Assembly (NCBI GenBank): GCA_035540935.1
Contig: DATLFS010000096.1
Span: 1-26,563 of the forward strand
Direction: 5' to 3'
Length of the DNA: 26,563 bases
DNA from: DATLFS01 sp035540935
GTDB taxonomy: Bacteria > Actinomycetota > CADDZG01 > WHSQ01
The notes under the pieces are model-generated. The model worked only from the letters and a program-made list of their open reading frames with translations, made no database searches and was not told the origin of the DNA. The translations under genes and the position numbers were made by a program. This document shows positions 1 to 7,468 of this stretch, in pieces (the stretch's first letter is position 1; each line of letters begins with the position of its first letter).

Positions 1-1453
1 AGCGTCCCCCGCCGATCCGGTCGTAGACCAACGCGGCGACGCCCGCCACGTGGGGAGAGGCCATCGAGGTCCCGTCGAGACCGCGGTAGCCGGCGAAGCC
101 CTCGTTGCAGTTGTCGAACTTGGTCGCGTAGGTCGACAGGATGTTCTCGGCGTGGAAGTCGCAGAAGACCTGTCCCGTGCCGCCCGGAGCGACGACCGCG
201 GGACCGGCGAAGTCGTCCGGGTTGATCTTCACGGGGAAGTTCGAATACCACGACTTGAGATCGCGGGGATCGGTCGAGCCGACACAGATCAGGTCCTCGG
301 CGAGGGCCGGATACTCACAGAAGGGGTAGGTGTCGTTGCCCGCCGCGGCAACGACGACCACGCCCTTCGAGGCGGCGTACTCCAGCGCCCGGTCGACCTC
401 CGGAAGCAGACCGGGGAGGACGCCGATCACTCCACCGCCGACTGGGGCCGCGCCGATCCCGACCGACAGCGACATGTTGATGACGTGGGCGCCTCCGTCC
501 GTCGCCGCACGTATGCCTCTGGCGATCGTGTTGACGTTTCCGTCCGTCGGCGAGAAGACGCGGATCGGGAGAAGGGTGCTGTCCGGCGCCACGCCGACGA
601 CGCCGACACCGTTGTTCGTGCAAGCGCCCACGATCCCGGCGACGTGCGTCCCGTGGCCGTCGATGTCGTCGGCGTTGCCGTTGTCACTGGTGGAGTTAGC
701 GCCCGGAACTATGTCGATCTTGCCCGGGCAGGAGAGGTCCTCGTGCGCGAGGTCCACGCCGGAGTCGACGATCGCCACCCGGATGCCGTAGCCGGTGGCG
801 CGCGGCTCGGACCAGGCCTGAGGAGCCTGGATGCGTCGCATCCCCCACTGACCGCCGAGGATGACGTTGCGGGAGGGGAAGAGAGGGTCGTTCGGCGACG
901 ACGAGTAGGTGCCGCGCTCGCCGTCGGTCGGCGGGGTGGTCTCGCTGGGCTGGGGCTCCGGCTCCTCCGTCGGGGTAGGAGCGGGGCCGCCCGAGCCGGG
1001 TGTCACCGTGAGGGTCGCGGTCGTGTTGCGGCCGGCGAAGGCACTTACGACGACGAAACGGGTCCCCGCGGGGGTGGGGGCGGTCTCGTCGGCCGCAGAC
1101 GTGGCGGACCCTCCGAGGTAGCCACAATCGGCGCCGTAGAAGGACAGGTCCAGATCGTAGGAGTTGGCCGCGTTACGTCCGGTGACCGAGGTGGTCGAGC
1201 CGTCCGCGGGGAAGTCCGACGGAAGCGCGAACACATAGCCGTCCTGGCCCTGGGTCGGCGGCATGCTCGGGCACGAAACGATGAAGCCTCCCTCGGTGGT
1301 CCCGAGGCCTACCGGACTGAACGCGGCTATGAGGCCCTCGGCGACGTACGGTTCGGCGGCACGGGCCGCCGGAGTGAACATCGGTAACAGAGCCGCGAAC
1401 AAGGTCGCGGCAAAGAGGATGGCGGCGCCACGGCGCGCCGTCTCTGAGTGCAT
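1..1453 (-). CDS. Secreted S8 (subtilisin-like) serine peptidase, C-terminus cut by window edge
   Basis: Secreted endopeptidase; 484 residues are visible and the frame is still open at the left edge. The N-terminus (about residues 1-33) is a signal peptide: a basic start, a long hydrophobic run, then a PAARAAEP cleavage region. Residues about 50-155 form a beta-rich, Thr/Ser/Gly-rich domain with two Cys. A Pro/Glu/Thr linker (about 157-180) follows, then the S8 domain. The full triad is visible: Asp230 (VDSGVD), His267 (DGHGTHVAGI) and Ser463 (GTSMASPHVAG), with oxyanion Asn373 (AAAGND). I see no clear I9 inhibitor propeptide; the beta-rich domain sits in its place. The ATG at 1453 is chosen because it starts the signal peptide directly, but its ribosome site is weak. 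It lies 65 bases downstream of the cyclophilin gene on the same strand, so the two may be co-expressed. Family certain; substrate unknown. Confidence 0.95.
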   Translation of the reverse strand, partial: MHSETARRGAAILFAATLFAALLPMFTPAARAAEPYVAEGLIAAFSPVGLGTTEGGFIVSCPSMPPTQGQDGYVFALPSDFPADGSTTSVTGRNAANSYDLDLSFYGADCGYLGGSATSAADETAPTPAGTRFVVVSAFAGRNTTATLTVTPGSGGPAPTPTEEPEPQPSETTPPTDGERGTYSSSPNDPLFPSRNVILGGQWGMRRIQAPQAWSEPRATGYGIRVAIVDSGVDLAHEDLSCPGKIDIVPGANSTSDNGNADDIDGHGTHVAGIVGACTNNGVGVVGVAPDSTLLPIRVFSPTDGNVNTIARGIRAATDGGAHVINMSLSVGIGAAPVGGGVIGVLPGLLPEVDRALEYAASKGVVVVAAAGNDTYPFCEYPALAEDLICVGSTDPRDLKSWYSNFPVKINPDDFAGPAVVAPGGTGQVFCDFHAENILSTYATKFDNCNEGFAGYRGLDGTSMASPHVAGVAALVYDRIGGGR

Positions 1454-1478
1454 GGTTTCTCGCTTTCGTCGCCGAACA

Positions 1479-1503
1479 GGCCGGGGGAGCATTCGCCCCG
1501 GCC
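1479..1503 (-). terminator. GC-rich hairpin between cyclophilin and protease genes
   Basis: GGCCGGGG (1479-1486) and CCCCGGCC (1496-1503) form a perfect 8-bp stem with a 9-base loop. It begins 16 bases past the cyclophilin stop codon on the minus strand. No T-tract follows, so this is a possible weak terminator, attenuator or mRNA-stabilising hairpin. Confidence 0.45.
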
Positions 1504-1518
1504 GTCCCGATCTCCTCC

Positions 1519-2337
1519 CTAGCGTTCGACGATGTCTATCCCGAGGATGTAGACCGGCTCCACCGGCACCGACGCCTCGACCGGGTCCGGCCCGCCCTTC
1601 GTCCGCTGGTCGTCGATCCGTTCGATCACCGCGTACGAGTCCTCCGAGACCTCGCCGAAGATCGAGTACTGCTTCGGGAGCCCGGCCGCCTCGCTCTCCA
1701 CGCCCTCCGGCGGGAGGTAGGTGATGATGAAGAACTGACTGCCGCCGGTGTCGGGGCCGGAGTTGGCCATGCCGACGACGCCGAAGACGTACTCGCTCGG
1801 CCGGTCCGGGAGCTCGTCGGGGACGCTGTATCCGGGGCCGTCGGGCGGGACGCCGTTCTCCCCGTTCGGGTCGCCCGCCTGGATCACGAAGTTGCGCTCC
1901 ACCCGGTGGAACGTGAGGCCGTCGTAGAAGCCGTTCTGAGCGAGGAAGGCGAACGAGTTGGCGTTCTCGGGCGCGGCATCCTCGAGGAGGTCGACCTCGA
2001 TGTCGCCGCAGGACGTTCGGATGACGGCGGCGTAGTCCACGCCCTCCGCCAGTACGTCGTCCGGCGCGTCGAACTGCTGTGGGTCCGGCTCGGGCGGATC
2101 CTCTGCCGTCGGACAGGGCCCTCCGTCTGCCTCTCCCGCCGTCTCGACCGGCGCCGCCTCCGTCGGGCCGTTCTCCTCCTCGCGCAGGCTGCTTCCGATC
2201 AGGACCGCCAGCACGACCAGGAACGCGACGACGCCGGCCACGCGGGCGATGCGGCGCCGCCGGAGCTGCGCCTCTACCGCGGCGACCCGCGCGTCGCGCG
2301 CCTCTTTCTTCCGCGCTCGTTTCGGGTCACGGCTCAC
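1519..2337 (-). CDS. Membrane-anchored peptidyl-prolyl cis-trans isomerase, cyclophilin type
   Basis: Catalyses cis-trans isomerisation of Xaa-Pro bonds, probably on exported proteins outside the membrane. The 272-residue protein has a highly basic N-terminus (about 1-30), one membrane segment (about 31-49, AGVVAFLVVLAVLIG), an acidic Pro-rich spacer (about 50-100) and a C-terminal cyclophilin domain (about 103-270). Core cyclophilin motifs are present: FHRV, QAGDPNG, GSQFFI. Topology is predicted as cytoplasmic N-terminus, extracytoplasmic catalytic domain. The GTG start at 2337 has GGAG five bases upstream and overlaps the end of accDA by 11 bases, so the two are probably translationally coupled. 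A secreted protease gene follows, which fits an envelope protein-folding role (inference). Confidence 0.95.
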   Translation of the reverse strand: MSRDPKRARKKEARDARVAAVEAQLRRRRIARVAGVVAFLVVLAVLIGSSLREEENGPTEAAPVETAGEADGGPCPTAEDPPEPDPQQFDAPDDVLAEGVDYAAVIRTSCGDIEVDLLEDAAPENANSFAFLAQNGFYDGLTFHRVERNFVIQAGDPNGENGVPPDGPGYSVPDELPDRPSEYVFGVVGMANSGPDTGGSQFFIITYLPPEGVESEAAGLPKQYSIFGEVSEDSYAVIERIDDQRTKGGPDPVEASVPVEPVYILGIDIVER

Positions 2338-3751
2338 GGTGTCTCCATCGGCTCCGGCGCTCTTCGGCGTGGTTCTCTCCTCGGGCGAGGCGGTCGAGAT
2401 GATAGGTGAGCACCCGGCGAAGCGAGCCGGCCTCGAGCGGCTCGTCCACGATGTCGTCGCAGACGCCGAGCCGCGCGAGATCCGAGGCCGTCACCCGGAG
2501 CAAGCGCGCCGCCTCCTCCGCCCGGCCCGCGTCTCGCCACAGGATCTCGGCCGCGCCCTCGGGCGCGATGACCGAGAAGATCGAATCGCGATAGGCGACC
2601 AGCCGATCGGCCGCTCCGAACGCCAGCGCGCCGCCGCTTCCCCCCTCGCCGATCACGATCGCGAGCACCGGCACACTCGCCGTGAGGAAAGCTTCGTAGG
2701 TGCGGGCGATCTCCCAGGCGATCCCCCCCGCCTCCGACTCCTCGCCCGGGTCGGCACCGCGTGTGTCGATGAGGGTGCCGACCGGCAGGTTGAGGCTCTC
2801 CGCCACCTCGAGCGCACGGCGCGCCGTGCGATAGGCCGCGGGACCCGGCAGGTGCCTGTGATCCAACCCGATCAGGACGCATCGCCGGCCGCCGACGCGC
2901 GCCAGAGCGGTGACGACGGCATCGTCGACGCCGCCCGCGCGATCGCCGCGCAGGAGGAAGATCTCGTCGGAGGCGGCGGCGATGAGGTCGGGGGCGCGCG
3001 GGCGCGCCGTGTCTCGTACCGCCTGTACCGCCGCCCACGGGTCCTCATCGCTCCGCTCCGTCAGCCGCGGGGCTTCGACGTGGGCGGGTTCGTCCGGGCG
3101 CAACAGCTCCAGGATCCGCCCCACCTGATCCCTCACATCGCGCTCGTCCACGACGGCATCGACCAACCCGCGCGCCGCCGTGTTCGCCGCGGTGTGCGAT
3201 CCGGGTGAGAGAGCGCGGCCGGTCACGCTCTGCGCGACGCGTGGGCCGGCGAAGCCGACCGTGGCGCCACGGACCGCGAAGGTGATGTCGGCGAGGGCCG
3301 CGATGCTCGCGAGGACGCCGCCGGTGGTCGGGTTGCCGAGGACGGCGATGAACGGCAGGTGCGCGTGCCGCAGGCTCACCCGCGAGCTCACCACTTTCGG
3401 CATCTGGATCAGGGATCGCATGCCCTCCTGCATCCGCGCGCCGCCGGTCTCCGTCCAGAGGACGAACGGGAGCTCGCGAGCGCGCGCCTCCTCCATCGCG
3501 CGGGCTATGCGTTCGCCGGCGACCTCGCCCATGCTGCCGCCCATGAAGCCGAAGCGGAACGCCGCGACGATGCATCTCGCGCCGTCGACGCGCGCCGCCC
3601 CGTAGACCACCGACTCGTCCGCTCCGGCCTTGTCCCGGGCGCGTCGTAGGGCGTTCCGATAGGCCGGATAGCCGAGTGGATCGCGGCTCTCGAGGCCGTC
3701 GTGGACCGCCTCGAACGAACCCGGATCGATCAGATGGTCCACGCGGTTCAC
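2327..3751 (-). CDS. accDA: Acetyl-CoA carboxylase carboxyltransferase, fused beta (AccD) and alpha (AccA) domains
   Basis: Transfers carboxyl from carboxybiotin to an acyl-CoA, normally acetyl-CoA to malonyl-CoA, the first step of fatty-acid synthesis. The N-terminal half matches AccD: GFMGGSMGEVAGERIARAM, GGARMQEGMRSL, NPTTGGV, GFAGPRV. The C-terminal half matches AccA: GADPGEESEA, IGEGGSGGALAFG, SVIAPEGAAEILW. The CxxC zinc finger that starts classical AccD is absent. The frame is open to a GTG at 3814, but GTG 3751 (474 residues, MNRVDHLIDPGSF) is preferred. It has GCAGG about 9 bases upstream, and the longer form would run through an 18-bp palindrome that looks regulatory. GTG 3742 is also possible. 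No biotin carboxylase or biotin carrier gene is in the window. The AccA-like half makes acetyl-CoA more likely than propionyl-CoA as substrate. Confidence 0.9.
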   Translation of the reverse strand: MNRVDHLIDPGSFEAVHDGLESRDPLGYPAYRNALRRARDKAGADESVVYGAARVDGARCIVAAFRFGFMGGSMGEVAGERIARAMEEARARELPFVLWTETGGARMQEGMRSLIQMPKVVSSRVSLRHAHLPFIAVLGNPTTGGVLASIAALADITFAVRGATVGFAGPRVAQSVTGRALSPGSHTAANTAARGLVDAVVDERDVRDQVGRILELLRPDEPAHVEAPRLTERSDEDPWAAVQAVRDTARPRAPDLIAAASDEIFLLRGDRAGGVDDAVVTALARVGGRRCVLIGLDHRHLPGPAAYRTARRALEVAESLNLPVGTLIDTRGADPGEESEAGGIAWEIARTYEAFLTASVPVLAIVIGEGGSGGALAFGAADRLVAYRDSIFSVIAPEGAAEILWRDAGRAEEAARLLRVTASDLARLGVCDDIVDEPLEAGSLRRVLTYHLDRLARGENHAEERRSRWRHREP

Positions 3752-3859
3752 CCCGTCTGACCTGCTACTCTCGGTGGCCGGAAGCGCCTCGGCGCTTCGC
3801 GTTGTCGGCGCCACACGGTAGCAGCCTGCCGTGTCGACCTTCGAGGAGTGAAACCCACA
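3752..3859. promoter_or_regulatory. Divergent control region between accDA and the B12-subunit gene
   Basis: This 108-base region separates two divergent starts. A GTAGCAG heptamer occurs once facing each way: plus strand 3818-3824, minus strand 3768-3762. Each could be a poor -10 box (TAGCAG). The palindrome at 3781-3798 lies between them, where both -35 elements would fall. GAGGAG at 3843-3848 is the ribosome-binding site for the GTG at 3860. The promoters are inferred. Confidence 0.5.
3781..3798. promoter_or_regulatory. Perfect 18-bp palindrome, candidate operator
   Basis: GAAGCGCC and GGCGCTTC are exact inverted repeats separated by TC. The palindrome sits midway between divergent accDA and the B12-subunit gene and overlaps both inferred -35 positions. 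It could bind a dimeric regulator of acyl-CoA metabolism, or form a leader hairpin. The regulator is unknown. Confidence 0.5.
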
Positions 3860-4279
3860 GTGGCGGACTCACGGCCGCGCATCCTCGTCGCGAAGCCGGG
3901 TCTTGACGGACACGATCGCGGCATCAAGGTGGTGGCGCGCGCTCTGCGCGACGCAGGGATGGAAGTCGTCTACACCGGGCTCCATCAGACCCCAGAGCAG
4001 ATCGCGTCCGCGGCGATCCAGGAGGACGTCGACGCCGTCGGCCTCTCGTGTCTCTCCGGCGCACACATGACCCTCTTCCCGAAGGTCGTCGAGTTGCTGC
4101 GCGAGCAGGGGGCGGATGACATCGTCGTCTTCGGCGGCGGCATCATCCCGGATCCCGACATCCCGAAGCTGAAGGAGACCGGCGTCGCCGAGATCTTCAC
4201 GCCCGGCACGCCGACGACGTCGATCATCCAGTGGATCGACGACAACATCGCGGGACGCAAACAGGAGGCGGACGCCTAG
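3860..4279 (+). CDS. Stand-alone B12-binding subunit of an acyl-CoA mutase (methylmalonyl-CoA mutase type)
   Basis: Small cobalamin-binding subunit (139 residues) of a split adenosylcobalamin-dependent acyl-CoA mutase. The signature DxHxxG is present as Asp16-Gly-His18-Asp-Arg-Gly21, with His18 the cobalt ligand. It is followed by the other B12-fold elements SCLSG and FGGGI. The whole protein is the B12 domain; the substrate-binding TIM barrel is not in this window. GTG 3860 is preferred over GTG 3848 because GAGGAG (3843-3848) then has about an 11-base spacing and the protein starts MADSRPRILVAKPG, as in relatives. Its TAG stop shares a base with the sucC GTG. Coupling to succinyl-CoA ligase points to methylmalonyl-CoA to succinyl-CoA. 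Small subunits of isobutyryl- or 2-hydroxyisobutyryl-CoA mutase look alike and cannot be excluded. Confidence 0.9.
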   Translation: MADSRPRILVAKPGLDGHDRGIKVVARALRDAGMEVVYTGLHQTPEQIASAAIQEDVDAVGLSCLSGAHMTLFPKVVELLREQGADDIVVFGGGIIPDPDIPKLKETGVAEIFTPGTPTTSIIQWIDDNIAGRKQEADA

Positions 4280-5514
4280 TGGATCTGTTCGAGTACCAGG
4301 GCAAGGAGCTTCTGCGCCGTTTCGAGGTCCCCGTGCCCGAGGGGCGCGTGGCGAAGACGCCCGACGAGGCGCGCGACGCGGCCCGGCACCTCGGGGGGAA
4401 GGTGGTGGTGAAGGCGCAGGTCCAGGTGGGCGCCCGTGGGAAGCAGGGCGGGGTCAAGGTCGTCGATTCACCCGACGAGGCCGCAGCCGCCGCGGAGCAG
4501 ATCCTCAAGGTCGAGTTCCTCGAGCAGAACACCTACGCGCTGGTCCAGCGACGCGAGCGCGGCGAGACGCTCTCGGACGAGGACGAGAAGCGCATCGCGA
4601 CCGCCCCGCGCATCAGGTCGACCCGCGTCCTGGTCGAGCGCGCCGGCGACATCCGCGACGAGTACTACTGCGCGTTCCTCGTCGACCGGTCGCGACGTTC
4701 CTTCCTCGGCATGATGAGCGCCAAGGGCGGCATGGACATCGAGGCTGTGGCCGAGGAGGACCCGGAGGCGATAGCGCGCGTCCAGATCGACCCGCTGCTG
4801 GGCATCTCCGACTTCCACGCGCGCCGGCTCGCGTTCGGAGCGAGGATCGACCCGTCCGCCGTGAAGGGCACGGTCGCGATCCTGCCGAAGCTGTATCGGG
4901 CGTTCGTCGAGATGGATGCCTCGCAGGTCGAGATCAACCCTCTCGTCCTAACGGGCGACGGCAAGGTGATGGCGCTCGACGCGAAGGTGACGCTCGATGA
5001 CTCCGCGGCGTTCCGGCATCCGATCTACGACGAGCTCAAGGCGGCGCATGAGGTGCCGGATCAGGAACGCCTTGCGAAGGAGAAGGGGCTCAATTTCATC
5101 AAGCTCGAGGGCGACGTCGGCATCATCGGCAACGGCGCCGGCCTCGTCATGTCGACGCTCGATGTGGTCAAGGACGCGGGCGGATCTCCGGCGAACTTCC
5201 TCGACGTCGGCGGCGGCGCGTCGGCCGACATCCTCTCTGCGGGTCTCGAGGTCATCATGTCGAACCCGGAGGTCAAGAGCGTCTTCGTGAACATCTTCGG
5301 CGGCATCACGCGCTGCGACCTCGTGGCCGAGGGGATCCTCGACGCGCTCGGCCGGCTCGACGTGAAGGTGCCGATCGTCGTCCGTCTCGACGGCACCAAC
5401 GCGGAGCAAGGTCGCAAGATGCTGGCCGACGCGCCGCACCCCATGCTGAAGTCGGCGGAGACGATGCTCGATGCGGCCGAGGTCGCCGTGCGGCTGGCGA
5501 AGGAAGGGGCGTAG
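4279..5514 (+). CDS. sucC: Succinyl-CoA ligase (ADP/GDP-forming) beta subunit
   Basis: Beta subunit of succinyl-CoA synthetase, which couples succinyl-CoA cleavage to nucleoside triphosphate synthesis in the TCA cycle. It binds the nucleotide through its ATP-grasp domain. The protein is 411 residues, against about 388 in E. coli. It starts MDLFEYQGKELL as is typical of the family, and carries VEINPLVL and the CoA-ligase region with NIFGGITRCD. The extra length is mainly a charged insert of about 20 residues (roughly 89-112, containing RRERGETLSDEDEKR). GTG 4279 is chosen because it gives the canonical N-terminus, has AGGAGG (4262-4267) upstream and overlaps the preceding stop by one base. sucD follows after 2 bases. 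Confidence 0.97.
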   Translation: MDLFEYQGKELLRRFEVPVPEGRVAKTPDEARDAARHLGGKVVVKAQVQVGARGKQGGVKVVDSPDEAAAAAEQILKVEFLEQNTYALVQRRERGETLSDEDEKRIATAPRIRSTRVLVERAGDIRDEYYCAFLVDRSRRSFLGMMSAKGGMDIEAVAEEDPEAIARVQIDPLLGISDFHARRLAFGARIDPSAVKGTVAILPKLYRAFVEMDASQVEINPLVLTGDGKVMALDAKVTLDDSAAFRHPIYDELKAAHEVPDQERLAKEKGLNFIKLEGDVGIIGNGAGLVMSTLDVVKDAGGSPANFLDVGGGASADILSAGLEVIMSNPEVKSVFVNIFGGITRCDLVAEGILDALGRLDVKVPIVVRLDGTNAEQGRKMLADAPHPMLKSAETMLDAAEVAVRLAKEGA

Positions 5515-5516
5515 CC

Positions 5517-6389
5517 GTGGCGATCCTGGTCGATAACGAGACGCGGCTCGTCGTGCAGGGCCTCACCGGGCGCGAAGGGTCGTTTCACGCCAAGCGCAAC
5601 CGCGACTACGGCACTCAGCTCGTCGCGGGAGTGACGCCCGGCAAGGGCGGTGCGGATGTCGACGGCGTACCCGTCTTCGACACCGTCGCGGAAGCCGTGA
5701 AGGAGGCGGGCGCGAACACGTCGATGGTCTTCGTCCCGGCTCGTTTCGCCGCAGACGCCGTCCTCGAAGCCCACGACGCGGGGTGCGACACGGTCATCTG
5801 CATCACCGAGAACATCCCGGCGATGGACATGGCCCGGGCGGTCAACTTCATCCGCCGATCCGGCCGCGGCACGTTGATCGGGCCGAACTGCCCCGGCGTC
5901 ATCTCGCCGGGCAAGGCGAACGTCGGCATCATCCCCGGCGAGATCTGCGAACCCGGGCCGATCGGCCTCGTCAGCCGCTCCGGCACGCTCGTGTACCAGA
6001 TCGTCAACGAGTTGACGCAGAAAGGCCTCGGTCAGTCCACCTGCGTGGGCATCGGCGGCGATCCGATCCCCGGAAGTGACTTCATCGACGTGCTCTCGAT
6101 GTTCGAAGCCGACGACGAGACGGAAGCCGTCGTGCTCGTCGGCGAGATCGGCGGCGACGCCGAGGAGCGGGCGGCGGCGTGGGCGAAGGAGAACATGTCG
6201 AAGCCGGTGGTCGCCTACATCGCCGGACAGACGGCGCCTCCGGGCAAGCGCATGGGTCATGCCGGCGCGATCATCTCGGGCTCGAAGGGGACGGCGCAGG
6301 CGAAGACGGAGGCGCTCGAGGCGGCGGGGATCCGCGTGGGCAGGAATCCCAGCCAGGTGGCCGAGATCGTCGCGGAGATCCGCGGCTGA
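5517..6389 (+). CDS. sucD: Succinyl-CoA ligase alpha subunit
   Basis: Alpha subunit of succinyl-CoA synthetase, carrying the CoA-binding domain and the phosphorylated histidine. The 290-residue length is standard. Visible motifs are VQGLTGREGSFH (CoA-binding start), GPNCPGVISPGK, and GHAGAIISGSKGTAQAK, in which His248 is the phospho-histidine. The GTG at 5517 lies 2 bases after the sucC stop with a purine-rich GGAAGGGG site before it, so it is translated with sucC. An esterase gene begins one base after the stop. Confidence 0.98.
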   Translation: MAILVDNETRLVVQGLTGREGSFHAKRNRDYGTQLVAGVTPGKGGADVDGVPVFDTVAEAVKEAGANTSMVFVPARFAADAVLEAHDAGCDTVICITENIPAMDMARAVNFIRRSGRGTLIGPNCPGVISPGKANVGIIPGEICEPGPIGLVSRSGTLVYQIVNELTQKGLGQSTCVGIGGDPIPGSDFIDVLSMFEADDETEAVVLVGEIGGDAEERAAAWAKENMSKPVVAYIAGQTAPPGKRMGHAGAIISGSKGTAQAKTEALEAAGIRVGRNPSQVAEIVAEIRG

Positions 6390-6390
6390 G

Positions 6391-7446
6391 GTGACCCTGA
6401 AAGAGGTGTCCGGCGCCGCCGGTGCACCGTGGGAAAGGCCGCTCCGCGGAACCTTCGACAGGCTTGTAGTCGAATCGGAGGTGTTGCGGGGGAATCCTCT
6501 GGGCGATCCGGCGCGCCGCCCGCTCTACGTCTACCGGCCGCCCGGCGTCTCATCCGGCGGGACGTACCCGAGCATCTACGTCATCCAGGGGATGACGGGG
6601 CAACTCGACATGTGGCTCGGCCGCAACGCGTTCGAGCCCACGATGATCGAACGGCTGGACGCGCTCTTCGCCGACGAGGGATGCCCTCCGGCCGTGGTGG
6701 TCTTCGCCGACTGCTGGACCTCGTACGGAGGCAGCCAGTTCATCAACTCCGCGTCGACCGGGCGCTACCTGGACTACCTCTGTGACGAGGTCGTGCCGTT
6801 CGTCGACGCGCGCTATCCGGTGGAGGCGGATGCCGGCAGGCGGGGCATCGCGGGGAAGTCCTCCGGCGGATACGGCGCCATGGTCGTCCCGATGCTGCGT
6901 CCGGACGTCTTCTCCGCGCTGGCCTCGCATGCCGGCGACGCCCTCTTCGAGGTCTGCTACCTCCCCGAGTTCCCGCACTCCGCCCGCGTCCTCCGCGACC
7001 GCTTCGATGGCTCGTACGAAGTGTTCTTCGAACGGATGCGCTCTGCGCCGCGTTTCGACTTCAAGCTCTTCGGAACGGCGCTCAACAGCTACGCCATGGC
7101 GGCCTGCTATTCGCCGGACGAGGCGCATCCGGGGAGAGCGATCCTCCCGTTCGACATCGAGACCGGAAGGCTCATCCCGGAGGTGTGGGAGAGATGGCTG
7201 GCGTGGGATCCGGTGCGGATGGTCCCCGAGCGCGTCGAAGCTCTGGCCTCTATGAAGAGGATCTACCTGGACGCGGGGCGGAGCGACGAATACTTCCTCG
7301 ATCTCGGCGCCGCGGCCGTCGCGAAGGAGTTGCGGCGCGCCGGCATCGATCATTCCCTCGAGCTGTTCGAGGGCACGCACGGAGGCCTCCAGCACCGTTA
7401 TCCGGGAGCGATCCGGGCGCTGGTAGAGGCGCTGTCGGCCGACTAG
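6391..7446 (+). CDS. Putative esterase (esterase D / Fes-like alpha/beta hydrolase)
   Basis: Alpha/beta hydrolase of the putative-esterase family, 351 residues, with no signal peptide and so predicted cytoplasmic. The nucleophile elbow is GKSSG with Ser157. The likely acid is Asp299 (in DAGRSDEYF) and the likely base His330 (GTHGG), giving a complete triad in the usual order. The start is the GTG at 6391, one base after the sucD stop. A GGAG (6374-6377) is 13 bases upstream, so translation probably depends on coupling. GTG 6406 is an alternative start. The frame stays open far upstream inside sucD, but that part is a shadow. The natural substrate is unknown; a thioesterase or acyl-ester role beside sucCD is only a guess. 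Confidence 0.85.
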   Translation: MTLKEVSGAAGAPWERPLRGTFDRLVVESEVLRGNPLGDPARRPLYVYRPPGVSSGGTYPSIYVIQGMTGQLDMWLGRNAFEPTMIERLDALFADEGCPPAVVVFADCWTSYGGSQFINSASTGRYLDYLCDEVVPFVDARYPVEADAGRRGIAGKSSGGYGAMVVPMLRPDVFSALASHAGDALFEVCYLPEFPHSARVLRDRFDGSYEVFFERMRSAPRFDFKLFGTALNSYAMAACYSPDEAHPGRAILPFDIETGRLIPEVWERWLAWDPVRMVPERVEALASMKRIYLDAGRSDEYFLDLGAAAVAKELRRAGIDHSLELFEGTHGGLQHRYPGAIRALVEALSAD

Positions 7447-7455
7447 CGGCGACGT

Positions 7456-7461
7456 TATCGT
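7456..7461 (+). promoter_or_regulatory. -10 box (TATCGT) for leaderless purN
   Basis: TATCGT fits TANNNT and ends 7 bases before the ATG at 7469, where no ribosome-binding site is visible. This matches transcription starting at or one base before the start codon. It is one of five similar cases in the window. Confidence 0.5.
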
Positions 7462-7468
7462 GCCGCGG

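Noticed and set aside
50..1387. A 445-codon plus-strand frame opposite the S8 protease
   Set aside because: The minus strand encodes a complete catalytic triad and signal peptide; the plus frame has no motif.
3752..3814. Longer accDA N-terminus starting at GTG 3814
   Set aside because: The extra 21 residues have no family resemblance and would be encoded across the 18-bp palindrome; GTG 3751 has a better ribosome site.
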